DNA from: Byssochlamys sp. IMV 00236
Taxonomy: Eukaryota; Ascomycota; Eurotiomycetes; Eurotiales; Thermoascaceae
Direction: 5' to 3'
Length of the DNA stretch: 28,003 bases
NCBI GenBank assembly: GCA_001931875.2
Contig: MSJH02000108.1
Location: 1 to 28,003, forward strand
Below the pieces are notes generated by a model. That model saw only the letters and a program-made list of their open reading frames with translations, had not been told where the DNA came from and searched no databases. This document shows, one piece after another, positions 1 to 12,339 of the stretch. Each line of letters begins with the position of its first letter. The stretch's first letter is position 1. Both the position numbers and the translations under genes were made by a program.

Positions 1-25
1 TTTTTTTTTTTTTTTTTTTTTTTTT
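1..25. repeat. Poly-T tract at the left contig edge
   Basis: Uninterrupted run of 25 T at the first bases. It lies inside the VPS13 intron that ends with the acceptor TTTTTGATAG at 42-51. The opposite edge ends in a long A run, so both edges are probably homopolymers where assembly stopped. The true length of the tract is unknown. Confidence 0.9.
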
Positions 26-51
26 GAAATACTGATTTATCTTTTTGATAG

Positions 52-3000
52 ATTGCAACAAAGGAAAATGTACCAAAAGAACACCAATACGTGCTCAAGC
101 CCGTTTCGGGAACAGGAAGAGTCAAATTCAACAAACAGTTTGGCAGCGGTGTTCCCAAGTTTGAAGCATCTTTGCTTTTCGATGAACTATCCTTTACAAT
201 TGATAACGAGCAGTATCGTGACACCATTCTCATGATCGACTTGTTCCATTCTTACCTAAAAAAGCAAAAGGTAACCTATTTATTATTTGGATTGTGGCTA
301 GTTTACTGATCAATTTACGAGAGCAGTACAAGGATCTTCGTCCACCTTCTTATATGACGCCCAAGACACACCCATTGGAATATTTCAGATTTGCAGGCAA
401 CGCTGTTCTTTCGGAGATACACGAAAGAAACGAACGGTGGACTTGGAAACGGCTTAAAAAAAGACGTGATGACCGTATAACGTATATCAATTGCTATGTG
501 AATCACAAACTTGACAGAGCCACGCCTGATGAGTTGGAACAATTAGAGAATCTTGAACGTGAACTGAGCTTTGAAGATCTTCGGTTTTACAGAAGCTTAG
601 CGAAACCTAAGCTTAGAAGAGAAAAAGCGCGACTTGGTAAAAGAAGACGAGATGAAGCAAGAATGTGTTTCTAAAATTTTTATTGTATGATAGCTGCTAT
701 TGAAAAGAAACGTAAAGAGGAAGAAGCGGAAAGAAAAGCAAATCAAGGCTGGAGTATTAGCAGTTGGTGGTCTGGAAGTAGTGGTACTACTGGAAAAGGA
801 CAACCTAGTGTAAGTTGTGCATAAAATAAGCTCAGGATAAGAGGGGCTAATATGCATTATAATACAGGGAGAAGCTGATGATGATTTGGTCATAACAGAA
901 GAACAAAAGCAAGAGTTTTATGACGTTATTGATTATGATGCGGATAAAGCAGCGATTGCAGCTTCAGTAGACTTACCAAAGGACGTAAGTTATTTTTTAA
1001 GAGTGATAATCATTTGTTAAACGAAATGATAGACAACGCTGCTTTCACTAAACATCGTGCTCAACCAAGGCTCATTTAATGTTCGCAAGAATCCACATGA
1101 ACAGCCAATTGATCTACTTTCACTTGTATTTGATAATTTTGTGTTAGGGTTTACCAAATACGTCGAATCATTTACTGCGACAGCTGCCTTAGGCGATATG
1201 AATCTGTACGACAAGCAACGACCAGAATCGCCTTATTATAAGCTAATGGGGGCCAAAGATAAGGACACTAGCCATAGGAAATCAGTTACTTTAGATAATC
1301 AACTAAAGAATATAACCGGCGTCGTCAAAGATCCCTTTTTCACAGCGACCTTTGAGTATAAGCCTTTGGACAACCGAGCAGATAACGCAGCAGCGCTTTA
1401 TATGCGCAATATTGACATTATTTATAATCCTGAAATAATTCGCGAATTGATCGTATTCTTTACGCCACCAGAGACTAGTGCAGACAGTATTAATGCCTTG
1501 ATCGAAGTAGCAGGTGATACATTTGAGGGCATCAAGAAACAGACAAGAGCTAGTTTGGAGTATGCACTAGAACAACATACTACGTTTGATCTAAAGGTTG
1601 ACATGGATGCACCGGTTATTATTATTCCAGAAAAGTACGTATTATCTATTTGAAGAGCGTAACAGCGCACTAACATACAATTTGATATATAGCTGCACAT
1701 CAACCTCATGTCGTGCTATCGTCATTGACGCGGGTCATATTAATGTTGAAAGCAATTTGTCTTCACCCGAAACGCGCACTCAAATGAAATTAAAATCGGG
1801 AGCCGAGATGTCAGTTGAAGACAACCTTCAGTTCCGTAGTCTGATGTACGATCGATTCACGATTCAGTTAACAGAGACAAAAGTTCTCGTTGGTGATTCG
1901 CTTGATACCTGTCTTGTGCAAATACGTAATCCTCGTCCAGAATTGAGCTACCTTCATCTGATTGATCATATTGACATGACGTTCTTGCTCGAGCTCTGTA
2001 TCATTCGTAAATCGGTTGATATGCCTCGATTTAAAGTATCTGGGCATTTGCCTTTGCTCAAAGTCAACTTTTCTGATACAAAATACAAGGCTCTTATGCA
2101 ATTACCTCAGCTTATTGAGGCATCTGGCATACTAGGAGACAGAGCAAACAGTCCTATTGACGAGACATCAATGAATAATCAAGTAGATCAGCACTTGTTT
2201 AGATTGATGAATATTCCTTTATGGAGTAATCCAAATGATGATATGTTACTTGAAAGTGATAGCGAGTCGAGTGATATCTATACAGACTCTGTATCGGATA
2301 CGGTGGATACCCAAACTACAAATGCGACATCTACTCACAGTGTAAAGCCAAAGCAAGACGTGGTTAATATCGAAGAACGATTGTTTGAATTAGACTTTAA
2401 GGTGGACCAGGTGCTTGCAAATATACTTGAAACTCAAAAGGCTGAAAAGACGCAAGAAACTCTGCTATGTGAAGTGGATTTGAAAAGCTTAAAATTAAAT
2501 TATAGCATGCGACCTATGGACATGTCTGTTCATGTTTCGCTCAAGTCTTTGGACGTTACTGATAAGATGAAGCATGGAAATGAATTCAAATACCTTGTTA
2601 CCTCTGATCAAAGTATTCTTCAGTCAGGCCTTTCTGGTGAATCAGAACTAAAGGAGCTCGTGAATATTGAATACGTACAGTGCAGTAAGCAGAGTCCTGA
2701 GTACTTGACAAAGCATAAAGGAATTGACCAAACGATTCATGCTACTCTATCTACGCTCAACTTTATTGTAACACGTAGTTCTGTGCTTACACTTCATAAC
2801 TTTATCATGCATACTTTTGTGGATAATGAAGACATGAAGAATAGTAATCAGCAGGCCGCAAAATCACCCAACATAAGACGCACATCATCTACACCCTATC
2901 CAGAAATACCAAGCTTAAACCAGTCAAATAAGGACAACAACAATGTGTATGTCAGACTACTTCTTGACAGTGTCAACTTTGTGTTAAACAACGATGGTCA

Positions 3001-6000
3001 ACGTCTTGCTACTGGAGAATTGTCTTTGGGTGATCTTACAACCATCATTTCGGATGGCCAAGTTAATGTTGCTGCCAAGTTTGCCAACTTCACTTTAACG
3101 GATGATGTGAGTCCTGCAAAGGCGCTTGGATCAAGAAATATGGCAAACCAGTTGTTGACTATTCAAGGCGAAGAGCTGATTGACTTAAAGTACACGTCCT
3201 TTATTAATGATGGCAGAAAGGACTATCCCGGTTACGATCATGCAGTATATCTTCGAATGGGTTCTGCACAATTCAACTTTTTAGAAGCACCAGTTTATCA
3301 ATTGATGCAGTTCTTGAGCAAGTTTGCCGAAATGAAATCAACCTATGACATAGCTCGTCAAGCTGCCTTGGAATCAGCACAGCAGCTTAGTGAGGCAGCT
3401 ACAAAAACTCACTTTGACATCGTGATAAAGACGCCCGTCGTTCTGTTTCCCGAGTTCCACCAGGGTTCATCAGATCTGGTCGTTGCTCATTTAGGCGAAA
3501 TTTGGGCCTCCAACACGTTTGTCAATGAGAGTGACCGATCCATCAACTCTATAAAAGCCGGTCTCAGAGCAATCAGCCTTACATCCAAATTCTATTTCAA
3601 GCGTTCTAACAATCAAATGCAACTGCAAACGTTACCCATTGTAGATGATATTGACGTTAATTTTGTCATACAAGTCTCACAACAAGAGCAGCTTGACAGT
3701 TCAAGTGTGGACATTCAAGGCAGTATTAGCGATATTTCTATGAAAGTAACTGAGCGACAGTACATCTTCCTTATGGAAGCGATAAACATGCTCTCACGTA
3801 TCTTTTCATCCCCAGAAGGAGGCAACAAACAGTCAACAAGCAGTTTAGCTAATACAGCCATGTCAGGAAATCTTAGTCAGAGATATGCTGAGGCTGTCAG
3901 CGAAAGCAGCGGTAACTATGCTTCTCCTAAAATCACAATGGCAATTCAGGCAAACATGATTAAATTGGAAGTCTATATGGGCGAAGGTGCTGATATACAA
4001 TCACCCACCAGTTTAGCTTGTTTTGCTCTACACAACAGTAAAGTGGATTTGCATATGGATAATGACAGTAGCATGGATATCCTCGTCGTTGTACCCTCGC
4101 TTACTGTAGACGATACACGGCCTGGCATCAAAAGCGAATATAAAAACATTGTCCCAGTTATTGAAAATGGCAATCAATTTGAATTACAGTTGGATCTAAA
4201 GCCACCCACTCCTTCTCGCACAGGAGTCATGATGATGACTATCAGAGATTCCAAGGTTATTTTATCGCTTGATCACGTCTTTTCGTTATTGAACTTTTTC
4301 ATGCTGCCTTTCAACGATAAAAATCAGTCATGGTCTGAAAGGGAACGACCAGAAGACGACATACAATCATCTAATATCGACTTATCTTATATCGTAAAAG
4401 TCTTGAACGCTGAGTTCGTTTTGCTTGCTAATCCCGAGAAACTGGATTCAGAGGCAATCGTTCTGTCAACTGAAGAACTGATGGTCACTCAGCAAGCAAA
4501 GACGGCTCTGGTTGTAAAGCAAATGGGTATGTTCCTCTGTAGGATGGACATGCGTCAAAAGTCTACTCTCAGATTTATTCAACCGTTTGATGTGAACTTG
4601 TCAATGAACAGCAACCCAAGGAACGAAAAGGGGGGTCTACTGACAGATATTGTCATGAACATTGATCCTTTGATTATGCGAGTTTCTTATTGCGATGTCA
4701 TGCTAATTACTGATATTGTCAATAATGCCTTTGATCTTTACACTGCCAGCATGGGAGGTGATAAGCAAATGACAAAAACGGAATATGCACAAGGCCTGCT
4801 GTCACCATCGCTTGTAAACTCACAAAAGGACGCGGATAGTATCAACGCAATTGCTCTTGCTCAAGAGTCTGTAAGTGGTTGTATAAATGGTGTGTGTGAT
4901 ATAACGCTCATATGTGTATATAGCTTCGTATCTCTTTTCAAGGTGCTCAAGTCATCTTAATTGAAGAATTACACGAGACGCCTATGGTTATTATGTCCTT
5001 GAAGCCTTTCAATCTAGAAGTGTCCAACTGGTCAAAAGAGGTAATGTGTTGATAAATAAGCGCTCCTAATGGGTTTTCATTAACTTGTTTTTCGGTTCAG
5101 CTTGCTGCTTCTGTTCAACTCTATGCACATATCAACTATTTCAACATCAAAAACTCCCACTGGGAACCATTAGTTGAGCCATGGAACTTTAAGTTGGAGC
5201 TGTCTCGAAACCCAACGGTCGGAAATGATGTTACTCATGTGAAGATCATATCCAACAATACCCTTAATCTTAATATCACCCACACCTTCTTGGAAAGCGC
5301 AGTATCTACTGTCCAGATGCTAGATAAGCAGAGAGATACTGTCTATAGTGGCGAAAGAGGCACTGTTGCACCCTACGAGATACGTAATAGAACTGGCTAC
5401 GATATCACTATCTGGAATTCTACAAATTCAAACGAAGGTCCTACCCTTAAAGAACTGAAAGATGGTGAAAGCATACCATGGTGGTTTGAGGACTGGAGAA
5501 AGCGTCGTGAGGTAAGCGAGAACTCAATAGCCGAGTTATTTTTCTTTATACTTAGAGCATATAAATAGACAACTGATGTTACAAGTAATAACTTGAACGT
5601 GCAAATTGATGGAGCTCAATGGAGGAGCCTTCGTGATATCCAACTCGATACAGAGGGAGAACATATACATGCCCTCGAGCCAAGGCTTGATAATGTTCAG
5701 CATCATATTGTTTTTGATGTTAAACTTGCTAATAACATCAAGGTTGTGACCATTAGATCCTCATTTGTAGTTGAAAATCGAACCCTGCTTCCTGTTGATC
5801 TCGTCAGTATCAATCCTGACGGAAAAACGAGTTCACGCATTGTCAAGATCACTCCTGGTGAAGACTATGCTATCCCAATTGAGCAAGCTTACTCGCACAA
5901 GTTCTGTATTAGACCTGACGAAGGCTTTGGCTACCACTGGGCCCAGCGCGCCTTCCACTGGAGAGACTTTGCTACACCTATCAAGCCTCCAAGCGCACTT

Positions 6001-9000
6001 TCTTGTCTTTCAGGAAATAAGGAAATGCCACCATTTATCTTTCATGTGGATGCTCGTTTGGATAAAAAGAACATTTTGTATGGTCAATATCCTGCCATGG
6101 CCATCAAGCTGAGCGCTCCTATCGAAATCGAAAATCTGTTGCCATACGACTTCAATTTCCGTATTATTGACAAGACGTCTGGTCAAGACTTTAGCTCTTT
6201 TCTGCGTAAAGGTGGTGTGATGCCTATTCACGTCATAGAAAATGGTCATCTTGTGCTCTTGAGTATTGAAATGCCAGATACCGATTATCGTAAAAGCGAT
6301 TATGCTATTATCAGTACAAAGAGAACGGATGACCTTGATGTGGACCGTTCCATTGAACTCGTTCACAAGAATGACAAGAACAACAAGCTGCATATCCGTA
6401 TCAACACTATGGATGTACCAGGATCGGGAGGCGCTAAACGGTATAGCATATTTAGTCCTTACATCATCATGAACAAGACCTGGCTGCCTATTAGCTTCAA
6501 GGAGAAGCATACTTGGTCTGATGCATTTATGTCTAACAGTGATAATGTTGTGACATGCAAACCGGGTCCTAAACCAGAGCCTTTTATGTTTTCATATCCC
6601 AATATGGACAACCGTAACAGAACGCTGATCAAAGTGGATAAATCAGATTGGAGTCAGCCACTAAGTTTTGAAGCGGTTGGAAGCGTGTATGATGTTGTGC
6701 TTCCAAATACAAATCGTTCCGAGGAGATTCACGTTGGTATTCATGTGCAGGAAGGACAAGGAAGATTTAAGCTGACAAAGACGATTACGATAACTCCACG
6801 CTTTGTGTTGAGTAACCAGATGAATCAAAATATCCGATACCGTGTGCCTGAGACTAAGGATGAATATACATTAGAAGCCGGGCAACGAATACCATTGTAT
6901 AACATTCGCGTCCAGAATGAAAAGCAGTTAAGCATAAAGTTGGAAGGATTCAGCAATGCATGGTCAGCACCTTTTAATATCCAAGACATAGGTGACGTTC
7001 ACGTACGACTTTCAAACGATTATGGTGAGCCAGATGCGCTCATCAGGGTATCAGTGCTACTTCAAGATGCAACCATCTTTATTGTTTTAACAAAAGAGGA
7101 AAACTGGCCGTATTTGCTTGTTAACAAGACAGATGAAGACATGATCTTTTATCAAGAAGATCCTGTCCTTTTAAGAGACGACTCTACCCCAGTACGTAAC
7201 CTTAGAATCAAACGATACAGATTACCTGCTAAGCAAGCGGTTCCTTATTCATGGGACCTGCCTGCTTATAAAGACAAAAAGATGATTCTTTCAATTAATG
7301 GTCGCGAAAGAAGCATTAATCCACAAGAAATTGGCACATTGCCACCATTCCGTCATGCAACACGTAGCGGCAGCCCATCCATTACCTCTATAGATATCAA
7401 GATTCAAGGTGGCCGTCGGGTTGTAGAGTTGACGCCTTATAGACAGAGTGAAAGCCAATTTAAGCCAGTGTCAGGCTCCCTATCACGTTCATCATCTATG
7501 TCTTCGATAGATAGTGCTGCTCGTGAAGGATTTGAAGTCGTGGATGTTGATATGAAAGTGAATGCAGTGTTCCAGCTTCAACTTAGGGAAGTTGGCATAT
7601 CCTTGATTGATAGACAATTACAGGAGCTTGCCTATATTACCTTTAGAGGCATTGACTTGAAGCTCTCTGATTCCACCCTGTACCATTCGCTTCGTTGGAA
7701 CGTTGATTGGGTTCAAATAGACAATCAGATGTATGGCTCCGTCTTTCCCATACTGCTCTACCCCACCAACTCGACAAACAGTGGAGACCGAATCAAGAGC
7801 AATAGCAAGATACTTCCAACTGTTCAGCTGGCCCTAGACAGAGTCAAAGACAGCTCACATGGTGTCATGTACTTTAAGTACTTTTCTATCCTTCTACAAG
7901 AAATGAGTGTGGAATTAGACGAAACATTTGTTTATGCCATGTTAGACTTTGCTAATGTCAGTCATCCGACTAACGAAGAGCCCAGAGACAATGATGATGT
8001 TGATACCTGGAATTATTCTGCGGATATTCCGGATGTTAGACCGGGTAATGATACAGCACAGATCTATTTTGAAGTATTCAGTATTCAGCCTATTCGGTTC
8101 AATCTTTCATTTTTACGAGTCTATCAAGACGATACGAATCTCCCACAATCTCATGCTGCTATTGCCTATCTCGTGAACGCATTGACAATGACTATCGGAA
8201 ACATCAACAGTGCGCCTCTAAGGTTCAATGCTTTGGCTATCGAAAATATGATGGCTAGTCCAGCCGATTTAGCCAACAAGATCTTTATACACTATAGCGA
8301 TCAATTCATTTACCAGTTTCATCGTATTCTAGGTTCTGCTGATTTCTTGGGCAATCCAGTGGGTCTTTTCAATACTGTAAGCTCAGGCGTAGCCGAGTTA
8401 TTCTATGAACCTTGGCAAGGCCTGATCATGAGCGATAGACCTCAGGATTTAGGTTATGGTATTGCCAAGGGGTTCAGTGGATTTATTCGAAAAAGTGTCT
8501 TTGGTGTCTCTGACAGCTTCACAAAGTTTACTGGCAGCATTGGTAAAGGTTTAAGCGCTGCTACGATGGATAGAGAGTATCAGGACCGTCGAAGGATGAA
8601 CATGTCTCGAAACCGACCTAAACACGCTTTGGTGGGTGTTACACAGGGAGCCACATCCTTTGCCAGCAGTATTGCCAGTGGATTTTCTGGTCTTGTGGTA
8701 AATATAAGTATAATATTTAAAGAATGAGCAACTAACTATATATTCTTTTGTTCAGACACGACCTGTTGAAGGTGCGTCAAAGGAAGGCGTCGGAGGTTTC
8801 ATCAAGGGCTTCGGAAAAGGTCTAGTTGGTGCAGTGACAAAACCAGCTGTTGGCGTTTTTGACTTTACAAGCAACATATCGGAAGGAATACGAAATACAG
8901 CGACCCCTAATGATACAAACATGATCGAACGCGCACGATATCCTCGTTATATTGGACCTGATGGTATCCTTAAACCTTATTCATTACGTGAATCCATTGG

Positions 9001-9331
9001 TCAGCATTGGCTCAAGGATGTTGATGGAGGCAAATATATGCAGGATACTTACTTGGCTCATTGTCATGTACAAAACGATGAGCGAGTAGCCATGTTGACA
9101 AATAATCGTGTCATGCTCATTCGAACAAGAAGACTAGCAGTCGAATGGCAAGAACCATTCTCTGATATTCAAACGTTCAAACGTGAGCCTACGGGTATCA
9201 TCATCTACCTTCGTGACCAAAGCCCTGAACGTTTCTTGATCATCTCAGACAAACACAGTCGTGAAGATTTCTTTAAAAAGATTGAAGGCGCTGTGCACAA
9301 ATATAATTTGACACGACGCTCTGCTGAATAG
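52..9331 (+). CDS. VPS13: VPS13 bridge-like lipid transfer protein, N-terminus missing
   Basis: VPS13 proteins form a long hydrophobic groove that moves phospholipids in bulk between membranes at contact sites (mitochondria, endosome/vacuole, ER, prospore membrane). Ten exons read in phase: 52-270, 327-636, 694-809, 868-984, 1033-1634, 1693-4870, 4924-5040, 5101-5511, 5569-8697 and 8756-9331. All introns are GT-AG and 48-60 nt long. They encode about 2924 residues. Yeast Vps13 is about 3140, so roughly 200 N-terminal residues (most of the chorein domain) lie off the left edge. Seen: EHQYVLKPVSGTGR and DNEQYRD near the start, as in the family N-terminal region; NEIHE-type SEIHERNERWTW; a WSISSWWSG tryptophan-rich stretch; LNIVLNQGSF; HWEPLVEPW; the long VAB (adaptor-binding) region in exon 9 with conserved Asn in its repeats; FYEPWQGLI with amphipathic GF/GK helices (ATG2_C/DH-like); and a C-terminal PH-like domain (AMLTNNRVMLIRTRR). 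The stop is 69 bp before the next ATG. The identification is firm; exon borders are inferred from phase and family similarity. Confidence 0.96.
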
Positions 9332-9400
9332 AGAGAACGAGACGTGATTTTGAAAATTGTAGTAGTAATAAACAAACCCTTTTCTTTTTCTTTGAAATAA

Positions 9401-11467
9401 ATGGCAACAAAATGTCCTGTAGTAATCCATCAGTTTTTTCAACATTTCTCGGCACTGCAGTTACGTAATTACAGTAGTCATAGTGTTGCCAGTTTACGTC
9501 GAGCTGTGTCTAAAGGAAACCTCAAGCAAGCGAGATCTGCTTATGAATCTCTTGATGCCAATGTTGATCACCATCTACTACGTAAACTTGTATTATTAGC
9601 GCGCAATGGCAAATCAAGACAAGATCTTGACTTTTTAAAGACGATCATTCAAGATATGCCTGTACGTTTCAATGTCACTCCTGTCCAATTCGAATATAAT
9701 GCATTGATCCAAGCATATGGAATACATCATTCACCCGACAAAGCTCATCAACTACTTAATCACATGAAAAGTATGGGAATAAGCCCAAACGTATATTCAT
9801 ACAATATCTTGCTTAAATGTTACAAGAAAAACAACGATTTTACCCAAGCAGAACTATTATTAAAGGAAATGGAAAACAATCAACTGCAGCCGGATACAGT
9901 GACTTATAACACCTTGCTTCAACTTTGGCTCCAATGCAGACGCCATGATAAGATATTTGAATTTTACAAGGCAAACAACAAGAATCAACTTATTCGACCT
10001 GATGTATATACTCTTTCTATTGTATTAGAAGCTGCAATGCAATCTAAACATACTGTCATTGGCGATCAAGTGTTTCAACAGCTTTTTAAAAGGGAGGATC
10101 TTGATACAGCAGCAATGAATGTCATGTTACGGTATAAAGCAGACAGTCTAGACGATATGCTCACATTATACAACGATTTACAAAACCGATGTCGAGCAGA
10201 TCGTATAACGTTCAATATTCTACTAGATACCAGTCTTAAACAAGGTAACTCGTCAGAGACAATGATGATATTGTCTCAAATGAAAAGGGCAAACATTGAC
10301 CCTGATATTGTCACTTATGGAACATGGATGAACCATTATTTTCGAACGGGTGATTTGAAAAGTGCGCTTGATCTATTGGATGAAATGCAAAGGGCAGATA
10401 TTAAACCGACACCGCGTGTACTAAACAGTCTTGTGAATACTGCTTCTTCCAAAATGGCTTCGTTGGACCATCTGGATCGGTTAATTGATTTGATTCGACC
10501 GTTTGAAGATAAACTAGACGTAAAGGCATATAACTCACTTATGGGCGGACTAGCTCGGCATGGCAGATCAGCACAGGTTCAAGGGATATACGATAAAGTG
10601 TTTACGGACAACAATTTACAGCCGGATATTGCTACATTCACGCATCTGATACTCGCTTACATTAATGATGACTTATTAGAGGATGCCATGGAGATATATT
10701 ACGCCTTACGAGAGCATCACAAAAAATGCAGAGATAACCCAAAACGAAAAGCTAAAGTCTTTGTTCAACTGGATGCTACATTTTATTCAATATTAATCTC
10801 TTCCTTGTCTTCGTTCAAGGAAAACGAAAAAAGAGTGTCTCAAAGATTGGTAGCAGCTTTGAAATTGTTCAATGATATGCGACCACTGCAAATCCAACCA
10901 TCTACTCATATCTACACAGCAATGCTTCATGCGTGCGGACAGAACAGAGATGAGTATGTGCTAGAGCATGTCTACCAGCTTATCAAGGTTGATCTCTATT
11001 TGGACCCTGATATTGGGATCTACAATGCACTCATGGACGCCTATAATCGCATTGGTGATGGTAGGACCGTGTTGGACATCTGGCAACAGCTCGTGTCTTC
11101 TGCACCCCCAAATGTGGCAGTCGATCAAGCATCGGTATCCATTGTGTTGGACAGCTGTGGACACAATGGATACATGCACCGTGCACCTTCCATTTGGAAC
11201 TGGCTCAAGCGTACAGGATTCGAACTGAATACAAATAATTATAATTCTTATATCGAGTGTCTTTGCCGTATACCTGGAAGAGTAGGATGGGATCGTGCGC
11301 TTAGACTGATGAAAGAAGACATGCGCACTTCTGGAGATGAAATATCCGATAAACCTTTGATAGAAGAAAAAACATTCAATACCCTAATCAGTTTTGCAAA
11401 GAAGAAGCAATTTGAAGAGTCAGAAATCAAGCAATTAGAAGCTTGGAAAGAACAATGCATAAAATAA
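9401..11467 (+). CDS. Mitochondrial pentatricopeptide repeat (PPR) protein
   Basis: A single exon of 688 aa. PPR proteins bind single-stranded organellar RNA with two-helix repeats and act in processing, stability or translation of mitochondrial transcripts. The first 35-40 residues are basic, Ser/His-rich and lack acidic residues, with an LRNYSS peptidase-like site, as expected of a mitochondrial presequence. From about residue 98 there are roughly 15 degenerate 35-residue PPR units. Clear ones begin EYNALIQAYG, SYNILLKCYKK, TYNTLLQLW, TFNILLDTSLKQG, TYGTWMNHYFRTGD, AYNSLMGGLARHG, TFTHLILAYI, IYTAMLHACGQ and IYNALMDAYNRIGD; many end in PD or PN before the next unit. The ATG at 9401 follows a pyrimidine-rich leader (CCTTTTCTTTTTCTTTG). 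A Tc1-type element starts 23 bp after the stop, so the 3'UTR has been invaded. The specific RNA target and the orthologue are not recognisable from sequence alone. Confidence 0.93.
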   Translation: MATKCPVVIHQFFQHFSALQLRNYSSHSVASLRRAVSKGNLKQARSAYESLDANVDHHLLRKLVLLARNGKSRQDLDFLKTIIQDMPVRFNVTPVQFEYNALIQAYGIHHSPDKAHQLLNHMKSMGISPNVYSYNILLKCYKKNNDFTQAELLLKEMENNQLQPDTVTYNTLLQLWLQCRRHDKIFEFYKANNKNQLIRPDVYTLSIVLEAAMQSKHTVIGDQVFQQLFKREDLDTAAMNVMLRYKADSLDDMLTLYNDLQNRCRADRITFNILLDTSLKQGNSSETMMILSQMKRANIDPDIVTYGTWMNHYFRTGDLKSALDLLDEMQRADIKPTPRVLNSLVNTASSKMASLDHLDRLIDLIRPFEDKLDVKAYNSLMGGLARHGRSAQVQGIYDKVFTDNNLQPDIATFTHLILAYINDDLLEDAMEIYYALREHHKKCRDNPKRKAKVFVQLDATFYSILISSLSSFKENEKRVSQRLVAALKLFNDMRPLQIQPSTHIYTAMLHACGQNRDEYVLEHVYQLIKVDLYLDPDIGIYNALMDAYNRIGDGRTVLDIWQQLVSSAPPNVAVDQASVSIVLDSCGHNGYMHRAPSIWNWLKRTGFELNTNNYNSYIECLCRIPGRVGWDRALRLMKEDMRTSGDEISDKPLIEEKTFNTLISFAKKKQFEESEIKQLEAWKEQCIK

Positions 11468-11491
11468 AAAGTTGTGCTCCACTAGACTGTA

Positions 11492-11515
11492 CAGTGCCCT
11501 CAAAATGTATGTTCC
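11492..11515 (+). repeat. Left terminal end of a Tc1/mariner element, next to a TA target
   Basis: After TA (11490-11491) the sequence reads CAGTGCCCTCAAAATGTATG. Tc1 ends typically start CAGT and insert at TA. The transposase remnant further right has its 3' end facing this terminus (stop at 11690), so this is the end expected downstream of the transposase. I found no matching inverted end (GGGCACTG followed by TA) to the right within the window, so the other end is lost, too diverged to see, or deleted. Confidence 0.65.
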
Positions 11516-11570
11516 GTTTTTTAAAAGTCAGTTTTTTTTAATGTTATTAAAGACTAAACAGTAAAGAAAG

Positions 11571-11628
11571 TGACCTTTTTGTAGCTCTGCTACAGTTATA
11601 AGAGAAGAGAAACGACGGGAAAAGGTCA
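11571..11628. other. Nested inverted repeats in the element's subterminal region
   Basis: TGACCTTTT at 11571-11579 is perfectly complementary to AAAAGGTCA at 11620-11628 (9 bp). Inside the loop, GTAGC (11581-11585) pairs with GCTAC (11589-11593) around TCT. It lies between the Tc1-type terminus and the 3' end of the transposase remnant. It could be a subterminal transposase-binding repeat or a 3'UTR structure. No function can be assigned. Confidence 0.45.
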
Positions 11629-11689
11629 TCTACATTAGAATATCGAAAAAAATAAGAGTTGTAAAGCAATTTTTGAATTTTTTATTGGC

Positions 11690-12300
11690 TTAGTATTTGG
11701 TAGGTCCACTGCAAGCCTTGATAACAGCCTTGATCCTCCTGGGTATGGAATCAATTAATTTATTAATGGCTTCTGGAGTAAACTCCCTCCTAACACTCTC
11801 CAAAACAACTTCCATTGCTTGCGGGCTTCTGGCATGAGGGCATAGAGCGTTAACCATCTTCTTCATAATGCTCCACAGATTTTCTATCGGGTTTAAATCC
11901 GGCGATTGTGCTGGCCAGGATACTTGCTTATACCTTTTGCCTCCCTCCATTTGATAGCAATTTTCGCTCTATGGATGGGTGCGCCATCTTCTATGAGCAC
12001 AGGACTATCTAGGCTTTTGTAAAAGTCTAGTAATACTGGCTAATAGACCTGGTTTATGAAGTCAGCACTTGTCCTCATACCTTTCTTCATAAAGACAAGC
12101 TTCGACTTCTTTCCACCAGCTATGGCTCGTCAAACCATGATAGAAGTTCTGCCATTTTTGAAGGATGGCGTTAGACATTCCTTCTTGGACTTTTCTGAAG
12201 CATTACGCCATACCCTGGGCTGTGAGGACAGCTTGCCAATTTCAAAGCCTGACTCGTCTGTCCAGGAGCTTGATGTCATATAAGCTGAGTAAGACCTTTC
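11690..12300 (-). pseudogene. Tc1/mariner (DD34E) transposase remnant, catalytic domain only
   Basis: Read on the - strand from about 12300 down to the TAA at 11690. All three catalytic positions are visible: Asp in WTDES (codon 12256-12258), Asp in LIEDGAPIHRA (11986-11988), and Glu in SPDLNPIENLW (11882-11884), with about 34 residues between the second and third, as in Tc1-type DD34E enzymes. The copy is dead. In-frame stops occur at 12130-12132 (TGA) and 12040-12042 (TAG), both where a Trp is expected in the family, and there is a one-base-deletion-type frameshift near 11941. The N-terminal paired/HTH DNA-binding half is absent; similarity fades just upstream of WTDES near 12270-12300, where Fanzor sequence begins on the other strand. 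An intact stretch of 86 codons survives at the 3' end (11690-11950). Confidence 0.85.
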
Positions 12301-12339
12301 TCAACAGCCAAGCAGTACCGTATCCGTAGAACGCTCTGA

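Noticed and set aside
12056..12283. 75-codon + strand ORF, and the - strand ORF 12496-12753
   Set aside because: Both are antisense shadows, of the transposase catalytic domain and of Fanzor exon 1 respectively.
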